Counted from the first letter of the stretch, positions 1 through 6,030 are shown. The stretch: 7,570 nucleotides of DNA from Candidatus Bathyarchaeota archaeon (GCA_020348365.1 CP070749.1:580561-588130); one strand, 5' to 3'. Translations and numbers: made by a program. Notes: a model not told the origin generated them from the sequence alone.

Positions 1-1
1 A

Positions 2-1324
2 AGTATCCACGAAACAAGTTTAAGAGTACTTCAAGAGATAGGAATAAAGGTCGTCAGCAAGAAAGTGCAGAGTCTACTCGCAGAAAACGGCGCAGAGATA
101 GACGATTCCCGTTCAACTGCAAAGATTCCAGATACGCTAGTGGAAGAAGCAATTAGTAAAGCGCCGAAGAAGATGGTTTTATGCGGAAGAAACCCAAATC
201 TCGACCTCAGCCTCCCCGTGAAGGACCTTCCCTTCGTTGCCACAAGCGGTTTCTCAGTTTTCATGAGAGACCTCGAAACTGGAGAAAAAAGAATGACAAA
301 TTCATCGGATCTGAAGGACTTCGCAGTCTTGAGTGACTATCTAGATCCGGTTGACTTCTTCTGGCCGATTGTGACCCCCACAGAGTTGCCGCCACCGCTT
401 CAAAGAGCTCATGCTTTAGTTATATCATTTGAGAACACTGAAAAGCACATTCAGCATGAGGCCTTGACAGAGAAGGACGCGAAATGGCAGATTAAGTTGG
501 CGGCGACCATTGTCGGCAGCGAAGAGGAGCTGAAAAGAAGACCCATCTTCTCTTCAGTGAATTGCCCTGTTAGTCCCCTCGTATTCGAGGAAGGCTCATC
601 CGAAGCCATGGTTGAGTTGGCAAGGGCGGGAATTCCAGTGGTCCCCATGTCCATGGCTCTCTGCGGCGCTACAGCTCCAGCAACAATCGCAGGAACACTA
701 GTCATAATCAATGCAGAAAACCTTGGAGCCCTAGTTCTCCTGCAATGTGCCAACCCCGGTGCCCCAGTTATCTATTGCACAGAATCAACACCAGCAAACA
801 TGAAGACGGGAGAAATCAACTATGAGGCCCCAGAATTCCCTCTCATCGCGGCAGGAGCCACTCAGATGGCAAGGCTCTACAAGCTTCCTTGCTACACGAC
901 GCCGACAGGACCCCTCACCAAGATGGGTCGTGGCGACATCTCCGCTGACTTTGGTTCACTCGAAAATGCCGAAAGTGCAGCACTGGAGCAAGTGATCCTT
1001 GACGTTGAGGAGTGGGCGCAGGCTAAGGCCTACCTTCGCCGATTCAAAATCAACGAGGAAACCTTGGGATTCAATGCAATCAAGGACGTTGGTCCAGGAG
1101 GTAATTTCTTGGGGGCCAAGCACACTTTGGAACACTTCAAAAAGGAAATATGGCTAAAGAAGGAGACTACGACTCTGCCTTCGACAAGTGGCTCCCTGAT
1201 CGAGAGGGCAAAAGAGAAAGTCAGGCAAATACTTGCATCGCATGTGCCACTTCAACTTGAAGAGGAAGTGAAAAACGAAATAGGCCAGATTCTCCGTGAA
1301 TGTGAAAAAGACATGTTGGTATGA
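2..1324 (+). CDS. Trimethylamine/quaternary-amine methyltransferase, MttB superfamily, 5'-partial
   Basis: Members move a methyl group from a methylated amine to a cognate corrinoid protein in the cytoplasm, feeding methanogenesis or the Wood-Ljungdahl pathway; the exact substrate cannot be read here. The frame is open from base 2, and the first 21 codons (IHETSLRVLQEIGIKVVS) match the family N-terminus, so the GTG at 65 is internal and the true start lies off the left edge. Numbering from that GTG, family landmarks are IPDTLVEEAISKAPK (21-35), GRNP (41-44), GATAPATIAGTL (201-212), NPGAPVIY (230-237), QMARLYKLP (267-275), EETL (331-334) and DVGPGGNFLGAKHTLEHFKKE (341-361). There is no in-frame TAG, so it is a non-pyrrolysine member like the MtgB-type enzymes. 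Two oddities: about 20-25 residues are missing after residue 282, and residues 364-377 look frame-shifted. It may be a divergent subfamily, a decaying gene or an assembly artefact. No corrinoid-protein gene is visible; one could lie upstream. Stop is TGA. Confidence 0.85.
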   Translation, partial: SIHETSLRVLQEIGIKVVSKKVQSLLAENGAEIDDSRSTAKIPDTLVEEAISKAPKKMVLCGRNPNLDLSLPVKDLPFVATSGFSVFMRDLETGEKRMTNSSDLKDFAVLSDYLDPVDFFWPIVTPTELPPPLQRAHALVISFENTEKHIQHEALTEKDAKWQIKLAATIVGSEEELKRRPIFSSVNCPVSPLVFEEGSSEAMVELARAGIPVVPMSMALCGATAPATIAGTLVIINAENLGALVLLQCANPGAPVIYCTESTPANMKTGEINYEAPEFPLIAAGATQMARLYKLPCYTTPTGPLTKMGRGDISADFGSLENAESAALEQVILDVEEWAQAKAYLRRFKINEETLGFNAIKDVGPGGNFLGAKHTLEHFKKEIWLKKETTTLPSTSGSLIERAKEKVRQILASHVPLQLEEEVKNEIGQILRECEKDMLV

Positions 1325-1390
1325 GCAGCCGATAACGTAGCCGGAGCACCTAACATCAGGCGATGTGCGCGCGCAGTGCATATGACGGCT
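1325..1390. other. Convergent intergenic region with small hairpin and CG-alternating palindrome
   Basis: These 66 bases separate the methyltransferase from the converging permease pair. They contain a perfect 5-bp stem with a 4-base loop (ACATC-AGGC-GATGT, 1353-1366), directly followed by the 10-base palindrome TGCGCGCGCA (1366-1375). No T-run is visible for either direction, so a normal archaeal terminator is not evident. The structured sequence may help end transcription from either side, but that is inference. Confidence 0.4.
1366..1375. repeat. TGCGCGCGCA palindrome, copy 1 of a recurring intergenic motif
   Basis: A perfect 10-base palindrome inside a 13-base purine-pyrimidine alternating run (1363-1375), the kind of sequence prone to Z-DNA. 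Closely similar TGCGCGCG strings occur at 2359-2367 and 6941-6948, all outside genes. Function unknown. Confidence 0.5.
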
Positions 1391-1804
1391 TTAAGTTAAG
1401 CGTTTACTTAGAAGGTGGAAACACTCTCCGATGCTGATGGCGATTACAAACGACGCGGCTACCCTAAACGCGAAGAAGGGCAGCCCAAACAGATCCACTT
1501 CTAGAAACGCGCGGAGTGGTCCGACCAGGGTTTGGCTGGTGATGAAGGCTGCTACAATACTAAGTGGCAAGCCACTCTCTTGCAAAACCTTCAGGAGAGG
1601 AAGATAAGTAGCCAGTGGTCCAGGCGTTGCTAATCCAAGTAGTGAGGGTACAAGAATCTTTCTTCGCTCTGCTTTGAGCAGCAATCCTATCTTGTCCTCA
1701 GAAATGTACAATCTGAGAGTCTTGGCCAAGACAATAGCGACAACTAGAATGGGCAAGAATCTCAAGAATCTTTCCAGCGTGAGAATGAGGATTTCAACGA
1801 TCAC
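1391..1804 (-). CDS. Permease half-subunit B (ArsP/COG0701-like), split gene
   Basis: A 137-residue integral membrane protein with about four hydrophobic segments. It resembles one half of the ArsP_1 (formerly DUF318)/COG0701 permeases, which export small solutes; the substrate is not predictable here. Key stretch: TPGPLATYLPLLKVLQESG followed by AAFITSQTLVGPLRAF. This matches the partner gene's PIPRYATYPIAFSLFKKG and ALISGEV stretch in place and spacing, so the two halves are probably homologous. The CSCG-type cysteine motif of some family members is absent. An upstream in-frame ATG (1882) exists, but I chose GTG at 1804: it overlaps the stop of the first gene as GTGA, has a strong GGAGG site (1812-1816) seven bases before it, and places a membrane helix at the start as in the partner. 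The two are translationally coupled and probably form a heterodimer. Stop is TAA. Confidence 0.65.
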   Translation of the reverse strand: MIVEILILTLERFLRFLPILVVAIVLAKTLRLYISEDKIGLLLKAERRKILVPSLLGLATPGPLATYLPLLKVLQESGLPLSIVAAFITSQTLVGPLRAFLEVDLFGLPFFAFRVAASFVIAISIGECFHLLSKRLT

Positions 1805-2223
1805 AGTAACGCCTCCGCTACAAGACCGCCCAAGACCACGAACGCCGTACATAAGGCAAGCCTTGTCAAGAAGGCCTTCCACCCGAAATACTTCAGTTCC
1901 ATAATGTCCCTATCAGGAGATCCCAAGATGACCTCTCCAGAGATCAACGCAAAAATAGTTCCAATGCTTGCTCCCTTCTTGAACAATGAGAATGCAATGG
2001 GATAGGTAGCGTATCTTGGGATGGGAAGAATAATGCCTATCACCGTCGCCAACGGAATCGAGAGAAACGGGTTCTCGCCCAACACTACAAAGGCGATCTC
2101 GCTTGGAAGGTAAAACTCAAGCGTTACACCAATCAGAGTCGCGATGAAGAAAGCAGGGACAATTGTCTTCATCTCTTTCAGAGAATCCGCAAGAATATAC
2201 AAAATCTTACTCTTCACAGTCAA
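1801..2223 (-). CDS. Permease half-subunit A (ArsP/COG0701-like), split gene
   Basis: A 140-residue membrane protein, first gene of a two-gene operon. Hydrophobic segments lie near residues 21-36, 44-67 and 80-94, with a final helix near 115-138. The central PIPRYATYPIAFSLFKKG plus ALISGEVILGSPDRD resembles archaeal members of the ArsP_1/COG0701 permease group, where full-length proteins carry two such halves. Its length is about half that of a usual permease, and its partner supplies the other half. I chose TTG at 2223 because GGTG (2229-2232) sits five bases before it and an in-frame TAG (2236-2238) lies just upstream; GTG at 2217 is the alternative. A possible operator (inverted repeat 2273-2292) overlaps a TATA-like CTTATTAT (2270-2277) upstream. 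Family assignment is from recalled motif likeness, so the transported substrate is open. Confidence 0.65.
   Translation of the reverse strand: MTVKSKILYILADSLKEMKTIVPAFFIATLIGVTLEFYLPSEIAFVVLGENPFLSIPLATVIGIILPIPRYATYPIAFSLFKKGASIGTIFALISGEVILGSPDRDIMELKYFGWKAFLTRLALCTAFVVLGGLVAEALL
1812..1816 (-). promoter_or_regulatory. Ribosome binding site of permease subunit B
   Basis: GGAGG on the minus strand, seven bases before GTG 1804 and inside the end of the upstream gene. It decides the start of the second permease gene and argues that the two-gene arrangement is real rather than one gene broken by a frameshift. Confidence 0.6.
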
Positions 2224-2227
2224 ATCT

Positions 2228-2233
2228 CCACCC
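2228..2233 (-). promoter_or_regulatory. Ribosome binding site of permease subunit A
   Basis: Minus-strand GGGTGG; its GGTG part complements the archaeal 16S rRNA 3' end and lies five bases before TTG 2223. The six-base spacing at the acetyltransferase gene is nearly the same, supporting TTG over the nearby GTG at 2217. Confidence 0.5.
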
Positions 2234-2269
2234 TTCTATGACAATAACATACCGAGTGGCAAATTACAG

Positions 2270-2277
2270 ATAATAAG
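2270..2277 (-). promoter_or_regulatory. Possible TATA box of the permease operon
   Basis: Minus-strand CTTATTAT lies 47-54 bases before the TTG start. With standard archaeal spacing, transcription would begin near 2250 and leave a leader of about 25 bases containing the GGTG site. It overlaps the left arm of the inverted repeat at 2273-2292. Confidence 0.3.
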
Positions 2278-2292
2278 GTATGTGCACCTTAT
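2273..2292. promoter_or_regulatory. Inverted repeat, possible operator of the permease operon
   Basis: ATAAGGT (2273-2279) and ACCTTAT (2286-2292) are perfect 7-bp arms around a 6-base spacer. The dyad overlaps the TATA-like element of the permease operon, as expected for a dimeric winged-helix repressor. The position and symmetry are seen; the regulatory role is inferred. Confidence 0.4.
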
Positions 2293-2358
2293 CGCGCGCT
2301 TAGTAGTTTTCCCCAACTATTTCCTCAATTCAACATTGTTCTATGTTACATCTGACTC

Positions 2359-2367
2359 TGCGCGCGT
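2359..2367. repeat. TGCGCGCGT, copy 2 of a recurring intergenic motif
   Basis: Nine bases of strict purine-pyrimidine alternation immediately left of the ACGAT array. It shares TGCGCGCG with the copies at 1366-1373 and 6941-6948. Confidence 0.45.
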
Positions 2368-2370
2368 TCT

Positions 2371-2471
2371 CTGACGCTCTCCGACGATCTCGCACGATCT
2401 CTCCACGATTTTCCTGGCGATTTAACATTATAAACGACGATTTCGCACGATTTTCACGATTTTGACGATCT
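2371..2471. repeat. Phased ACGAT repeat array
   Basis: ACGAT begins at 2384, 2394, 2405, 2437, 2447, 2456 and 2465, with variants ACGCT at 2374 and GCGAT at 2417. Apart from one skipped position near 2427 the spacing is 9-12 bp, averaging about 10.1 bp, one helical turn. The unit is roughly NCGCACGATYT: the 20-mers at 2381-2400 and 2434-2453 match at 17 of 20 positions, the pyrimidine after GAT being C in the left block and T in the right. It could be a decayed minisatellite, a phased protein-binding array or a curvature element. Confidence 0.7.
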
Positions 2472-2482
2472 GCACCTCCTAG

Positions 2483-2671
2483 GGGCACCTGCAGGCAGAA
2501 TCCCGTATCGTCGATGCGGAAGGCGAGAATGATGTTGAGATACAGGTCTTCCCCCTCTACTTCCTAGACGGACTTCAGCAGTGCCTATCCCTGCCTACAG
2601 AAACTGGATCGTGGCAGTACAAGATGCGCCTGCTGTTCAGGCTTATAAGTTGCAGAATCGTATTTGCATTT
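2483..2671 (+). pseudogene. Possible coding relic upstream of the oxidoreductase
   Basis: From the codon after a TAG (2480-2482), the oxidoreductase frame stays open for 63 codons with no ATG until 2624. The translation contains segments with ordinary protein composition, such as ESRIVDAEGENDVEIQVFPL and YFLDG, then TETGSWQYKMRLLF. I do not recognise it. It could be the leftover 3' part of a lost gene, or chance: an open run this long is expected roughly one time in twenty. The luciferase-family N-terminus begins only at 2672, so this part is not taken as an extension of that protein. Confidence 0.25.
2642..2649 (+). promoter_or_regulatory. TATA box for a probable leaderless transcript
   Basis: CTTATAAG is centred about 26 bases before ATG 2672, the usual TATA-to-start distance in archaea, so transcription would begin at or next to the ATG. 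No GGTG or GGAGG site lies before the ATG, which fits a leaderless mRNA. Confidence 0.5.
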
Positions 2672-3628
2672 ATGAAAGTTGGACTTCAGATTCCCAATTT
2701 TACGTTTCCTAACGGCGTTGAAGGCTTTGCTGATGACATGAAAGACATAGTCACAACAGCTGAAAGGGCAGGATTCTACAGTGTATGGGTGATGGATCAT
2801 TTCTTTCAACTCGGAAGCCCTGGTCTCCTTCTTGGGCCCGTCGAGGATGAAATGCATGAAGGCTATTCTCTGCTAAGCCACATTGCAGCATTGACAAGAA
2901 AAATCAAACTTGGCACAATGGTCACCGGCAACATCTATAGACATCCTGGAGTTCTGGTGAAGACCGTGACAACCTTGGATGTGTTGTCTGGGGGTCGGGC
3001 CTATTTTGGCATCGGCGCGGGCTGGTTTGAGAGAGAAGCCGTTGGATTAGGTGTCCCTTATTATAACTGGAAAATCCGTTTTGAGATGCTGGAGGAAACC
3101 CTTCAAATCGCAAAGCAAATGTGGAGCAGCAACAACGGGGAATTCAACGGTGATCACTACAAACTGAAAGAGACGCTCTGCAGCCCTCAACCGCTCCAAA
3201 GCCCTCATCCCCCAATCCTCATTGGAGGAATGGGACCGAAGAAGACCCTACGCCTTGTCGCCAAATACGCGGATGCTTGTAACCTCTTCACAAGAGGCGG
3301 ACCAGGTATCGTCAAAAATGCATTAGCAATTCTCAAAAAACACTGCGAAGATGTTGGACGCCCCTTCGATCAGATTGAAAAAACAACATTAGGCTCAGTA
3401 CATTTAGGGCATACAGAATTGCCAGATTCCGTCGAATCAAAAAGAAGAGATGGCACTAGCCATAGAACCCCAATATTGAAGACCGCAAAAGACACCATTG
3501 AATATCTGGAGGAACTAGCCAAAATCGGCATCGAACACGCAATAATCAATATGCGATACCCACTTGATGAAAACGAGCCATTAAAGATATTCCAGAATGA
3601 AATAATCCCAGCGGTATCAGACCTGTAA
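2672..3628 (+). CDS. F420-dependent oxidoreductase, luciferase-like class (TIGR03560-like)
   Basis: A 318-residue cytoplasmic TIM-barrel enzyme of the bacterial-luciferase-like superfamily, which uses coenzyme F420 (or sometimes FMN) to oxidise or reduce an unknown small molecule. It most resembles the Rv1855c-type subgroup. Landmarks: MKVGLQIPNFTFP (1-13), GFYSVWVMDHFFQ (34-46), MHEGYSLLSHIAALT (61-75), LGTMVTGNIYRHPG (80-93), TLDVLSGGRAYFGIGAGW (101-118), SPQPLQSPHPPILIGGMG (171-188), KTLRLVAKYADACNL (191-205). The length is normal and no motif is broken. An in-frame ATG at 2624 would add 16 residues, but the family N-terminus starts at 2672 and the TATA box at 2642-2649 fits that ATG as a leaderless start. 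It is not the dedicated methanogenesis enzyme Mer, and its substrate cannot be inferred from its neighbours. Stop is TAA. Confidence 0.9.
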   Translation: MKVGLQIPNFTFPNGVEGFADDMKDIVTTAERAGFYSVWVMDHFFQLGSPGLLLGPVEDEMHEGYSLLSHIAALTRKIKLGTMVTGNIYRHPGVLVKTVTTLDVLSGGRAYFGIGAGWFEREAVGLGVPYYNWKIRFEMLEETLQIAKQMWSSNNGEFNGDHYKLKETLCSPQPLQSPHPPILIGGMGPKKTLRLVAKYADACNLFTRGGPGIVKNALAILKKHCEDVGRPFDQIEKTTLGSVHLGHTELPDSVESKRRDGTSHRTPILKTAKDTIEYLEELAKIGIEHAIINMRYPLDENEPLKIFQNEIIPAVSDL

Positions 3629-3685
3629 TGCTCGGTAAAACGCATACATGCAAATCTTAACCGTGTAAACGTAAATGAATGATCC

Positions 3686-5935
3686 ATGATGAAGAGAATT
3701 GTAGTGTTGACTTTTGTATCGCTGCTTCTGTTGATGATGACGATTGTCTTCCAGTCAGATGTTTCTGCTTGGAGTAATGGTGGCTACAGTGAAGACCCGA
3801 CCAATCCGGACTATGGCACGCATGACTGGATTGCTGAACATGCTTTGGATTGGTTGCCCGAAGAGGAGAAACAATACATTGTAGATAATCTTGCAGTCTA
3901 TTTGTATGGAACTGAACTGCCCGACAATGGGGGAGCACCTGATGGTATTGGCGACACGACAAAACATCACATCTACTACTGGTCCAATGGAAGCTTGCAG
4001 GACGATGCCTCAGCAGTCCGAGCGTATGAAGAATACAACAACACGTTAAGCCTTCTCGAGTTAGAAGATTTTAGAAATGCTTCAAAAACAGCTGGGATCA
4101 TGAGCCACTATATTGTTGACGTAGCGGTCTTTGGCCATGTGATGGGTGCTCCTACAGATTGGGGCGCAGAAGTACATCACAGCGATTATGAAACTTATGT
4201 CAATCAGAGAACTTCTAGCTATGATGCAGAGTTCAACATGTACCTCAGCTTTGATGGGGCGCTGGAGTCAATCTCTGCTTACGACGCGGCAAAACAGCTT
4301 GCCCACGACACCACCTTCGATGTAGACGTAGGCATATGCTGTACGTGCATGGATCGAAACTACAATTGGGACGATTCTATGTTCAAGAATAGATGTGGAG
4401 AATCTCTTAACCTGGCAGTTAACTATCTCGCAGATGTTCTTCACACCCTGTATCTAGATATGCCCCGAGTTCACAATGTAGACACCGGTCTCGACTACGT
4501 AGCAATCCAAGAAGCAATAGATGCACCGGAAACACTGGACGGGCACACAATCATCGTTGATTCTTGGACGTACTACGAGAATGTCGTTGTGAACAAGAGT
4601 ATTTCACTTGTTGGAGAAGACAAGGACACAACAGTGATCGAAGGAAACCGAACGGGGCTTCTTGGGAATGATGTAATCCATATAACATCAGACAACAACA
4701 GTATCTCAGGATTCACTGTTCAAAATAGCGGACCACTCCCAGGAAGCGGCATTCATATTGATGGTTCAGCAGGTAATAACATAAGCAATAATATCATTAC
4801 AAACGACAATTGGGGAATTTGGCTCGATAATTCCGTGAATAACACGATTTCAAGCAACCATATATCCAACAACGTCTACGGGATAAGACTCGATTGGTCT
4901 GACTACAATGTGGTTGTTGGTAACACCGCTTCAGGTAATGTTATAGGAATGAGAATGTTTCGTAGCAATGCCAACACCATCCTAGATAACAAATTCTCAA
5001 CCAATATTTGGTATGGTCTCCATTGCATGAGTAGCGATAGTAATACCATTACTGCCAACAATGCCTCCTCAAATGATTGTGGTATCTACCTCCTCAATTC
5101 TGATAACAACACTCTCACTGATGACTACGCTTCGGACAACGATGTTGGCATATTACTCCACATTTCCAGAAATAACAGTGTTTACGACAGTGTTTGCTCG
5201 AACAACCGGGATGGAATCATGCTATGGGATTGCCCTGACAGAAACGCTCTCATTAACAATAATGTCTCGGACAACGGTGTGGGGATTTATCTTACCAACT
5301 CTACGGACAACATGATTTTCCACAACAACTTCATCAATAACACAGAGCAAGTCTCAAACATTGATTCACAGAATATCTGGGATGACAGCTATCCTTCAGG
5401 TGGCAACTATTGGAGTGATTATACTGGTGTTGACTTGTACAGAGGTTCAGGTCAGAATGAGACTGGTAGTGATGGAATTGGTGACTATCCTCACATGATC
5501 ACGCCCTTAGATACTCCTGCAGAATTAATGCAGTTTGACTACTATCCTTTGATGGGAATGCTATCCGATTTCAACGCTACTTCAGAACACAATATTCAAA
5601 CTATCTGCAACTCTGCAATCTCTGACTTTCAATTCAATGGCACTGCAATCCGTTTCAACATTACAGGTGAAGATGGAGGAGTGGGCTTTTGCAGAATCTG
5701 CATTCCAACGGCTTTGATGAATGCCCCCTACAGAGTATTCGTTAACAGCACAGAAGTATCACATACCCTATTGCCATGTTCCAATAACACACATAGCTAC
5801 CTATACTTCGCCTACAACCATTCAACACAAGAAGCAATAATAATTCCAGAGTTTCCTCTATTCCTCATTCTACCCCTATTCATAATATCAACGCTACTAG
5901 CAGCTATACTCTGCAGAAGAAAACATTCTATGTGA
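3686..5935 (+). CDS. Secreted zinc phospholipase C-like/NosD beta-helix fusion with C-terminal anchor
   Basis: A 749-residue surface protein. Residues 1-28 form a signal peptide ending SDVSA, so W29 becomes the mature N-terminus. Residues 29-255 are a zinc-dependent phospholipase C domain (PF00882 type). W29, H46, D80, H94, H141, D145, H151, H165 and E169 line up with the nine metal ligands of Bacillus cereus PLC (W1, H14, D55, H69, H118, D122, H128, H142, E146), and spacings from D80 to H94 and from H141 to E169 are identical. Residues 262-575 are a NosD-like right-handed beta-helix with coil glycines every 22-23 residues, closing with SGGNYWSDYTGVD and GSDGIGDYP. Residues 625-715 form a beta-rich domain; PEFP (721-724), a hydrophobic helix and CRRK follow. 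About twenty N-glycosylation sequons suit an exterior location. It may hydrolyse phospholipids or related phosphodiesters; the substrate is unproven. ATG 3686 or 3689 may start it. No ribosome binding site is seen; a weak TATA-like AATCTTAA lies at 3653-3660. Confidence 0.88.
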   Translation: MMKRIVVLTFVSLLLLMMTIVFQSDVSAWSNGGYSEDPTNPDYGTHDWIAEHALDWLPEEEKQYIVDNLAVYLYGTELPDNGGAPDGIGDTTKHHIYYWSNGSLQDDASAVRAYEEYNNTLSLLELEDFRNASKTAGIMSHYIVDVAVFGHVMGAPTDWGAEVHHSDYETYVNQRTSSYDAEFNMYLSFDGALESISAYDAAKQLAHDTTFDVDVGICCTCMDRNYNWDDSMFKNRCGESLNLAVNYLADVLHTLYLDMPRVHNVDTGLDYVAIQEAIDAPETLDGHTIIVDSWTYYENVVVNKSISLVGEDKDTTVIEGNRTGLLGNDVIHITSDNNSISGFTVQNSGPLPGSGIHIDGSAGNNISNNIITNDNWGIWLDNSVNNTISSNHISNNVYGIRLDWSDYNVVVGNTASGNVIGMRMFRSNANTILDNKFSTNIWYGLHCMSSDSNTITANNASSNDCGIYLLNSDNNTLTDDYASDNDVGILLHISRNNSVYDSVCSNNRDGIMLWDCPDRNALINNNVSDNGVGIYLTNSTDNMIFHNNFINNTEQVSNIDSQNIWDDSYPSGGNYWSDYTGVDLYRGSGQNETGSDGIGDYPHMITPLDTPAELMQFDYYPLMGMLSDFNATSEHNIQTICNSAISDFQFNGTAIRFNITGEDGGVGFCRICIPTALMNAPYRVFVNSTEVSHTLLPCSNNTHSYLYFAYNHSTQEAIIIPEFPLFLILPLFIISTLLAAILCRRKHSM
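4748..5350 (+). repeat. Beta-helix coil repeats within the secreted protein gene
   Basis: Nine coils of 22-23 residues are marked by a glycine at 355, 377, 399, 421, 444, 466, 488, 510 and 533, usually as GI or GM followed by alternating hydrophobic residues, with an N-x-I/L pattern in mid-coil. This regularity is typical of PbH1/NosD beta-helices. The DNA itself is not a close tandem repeat, so the coils are old or have diverged. Confidence 0.8.
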
Positions 5936-5940
5936 CTAGA

Positions 5941-5951
5941 TTTCTTTCTTT
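5941..5951 (+). terminator. T-rich terminator candidate after the secreted protein gene
   Basis: TTTCTTTCTTT begins six bases after the TGA stop. Archaeal RNA polymerase commonly stops at T-runs without a hairpin. It is the only clear T-rich run just downstream of a stop codon in the window. Confidence 0.4.
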
Positions 5952-6030
5952 AATCTATAATCCATGCATGCAAACAGTAAGTAAGATTTAACAAGATGAG
6001 CAAGCAGAGTAACAGCGCGGTCAGCCCATC

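Larger units (their letters stand above)
2224..2671. other. Divergent intergenic region, 448 bases, repeat-rich
   Basis: This region lies between the leftward permease operon and the rightward F420 oxidoreductase. In order it holds: the permease ribosome binding site and possible promoter; a 7-bp-arm inverted repeat (2273-2292); CG-alternating CGCGCGC (2293-2299) and TGCGCGCGT (2359-2367); an array of ACGAT motifs about 10 bp apart (2371-2471); a 63-codon open stretch with protein-like translation but no start (2483-2671); and a TATA box for the oxidoreductase (2642-2649). No complete gene is supported. Confidence 0.6.

Noticed and set aside
451..753. A 100-codon antisense open frame under the methyltransferase
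   Set aside because: It lies wholly opposite well-conserved family motifs, and its translation is not recognisable.
1801..1804. The permease gene pair as one gene broken by a frameshift
   Set aside because: The second gene has its own GGAGG site at correct spacing, each half begins and ends cleanly at a helix, and the halves are homologous to each other.
2371..2471. The ACGAT array as a CRISPR
   Set aside because: The units are about 10 bp with no spacers of 30 bp or more, and no cas gene is present.
2473..2480. CACCTCCT, identical to the 3' end of archaeal 16S rRNA
   Set aside because: The preceding bases do not match the conserved 16S 3' region, and eight bases can match by chance.
2624..2671. 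ATG 2624 as the start of the F420 oxidoreductase
   Set aside because: The extra 16 residues lie before the family's usual N-terminus, and the TATA box at 2642-2649 would fall inside the coding region.
5061..5315. An 84-codon open frame within the beta-helix gene
   Set aside because: It is a frame shadow of the Asn/Thr-rich coil repeats; the main frame has clear homology and the shadow is low complexity.
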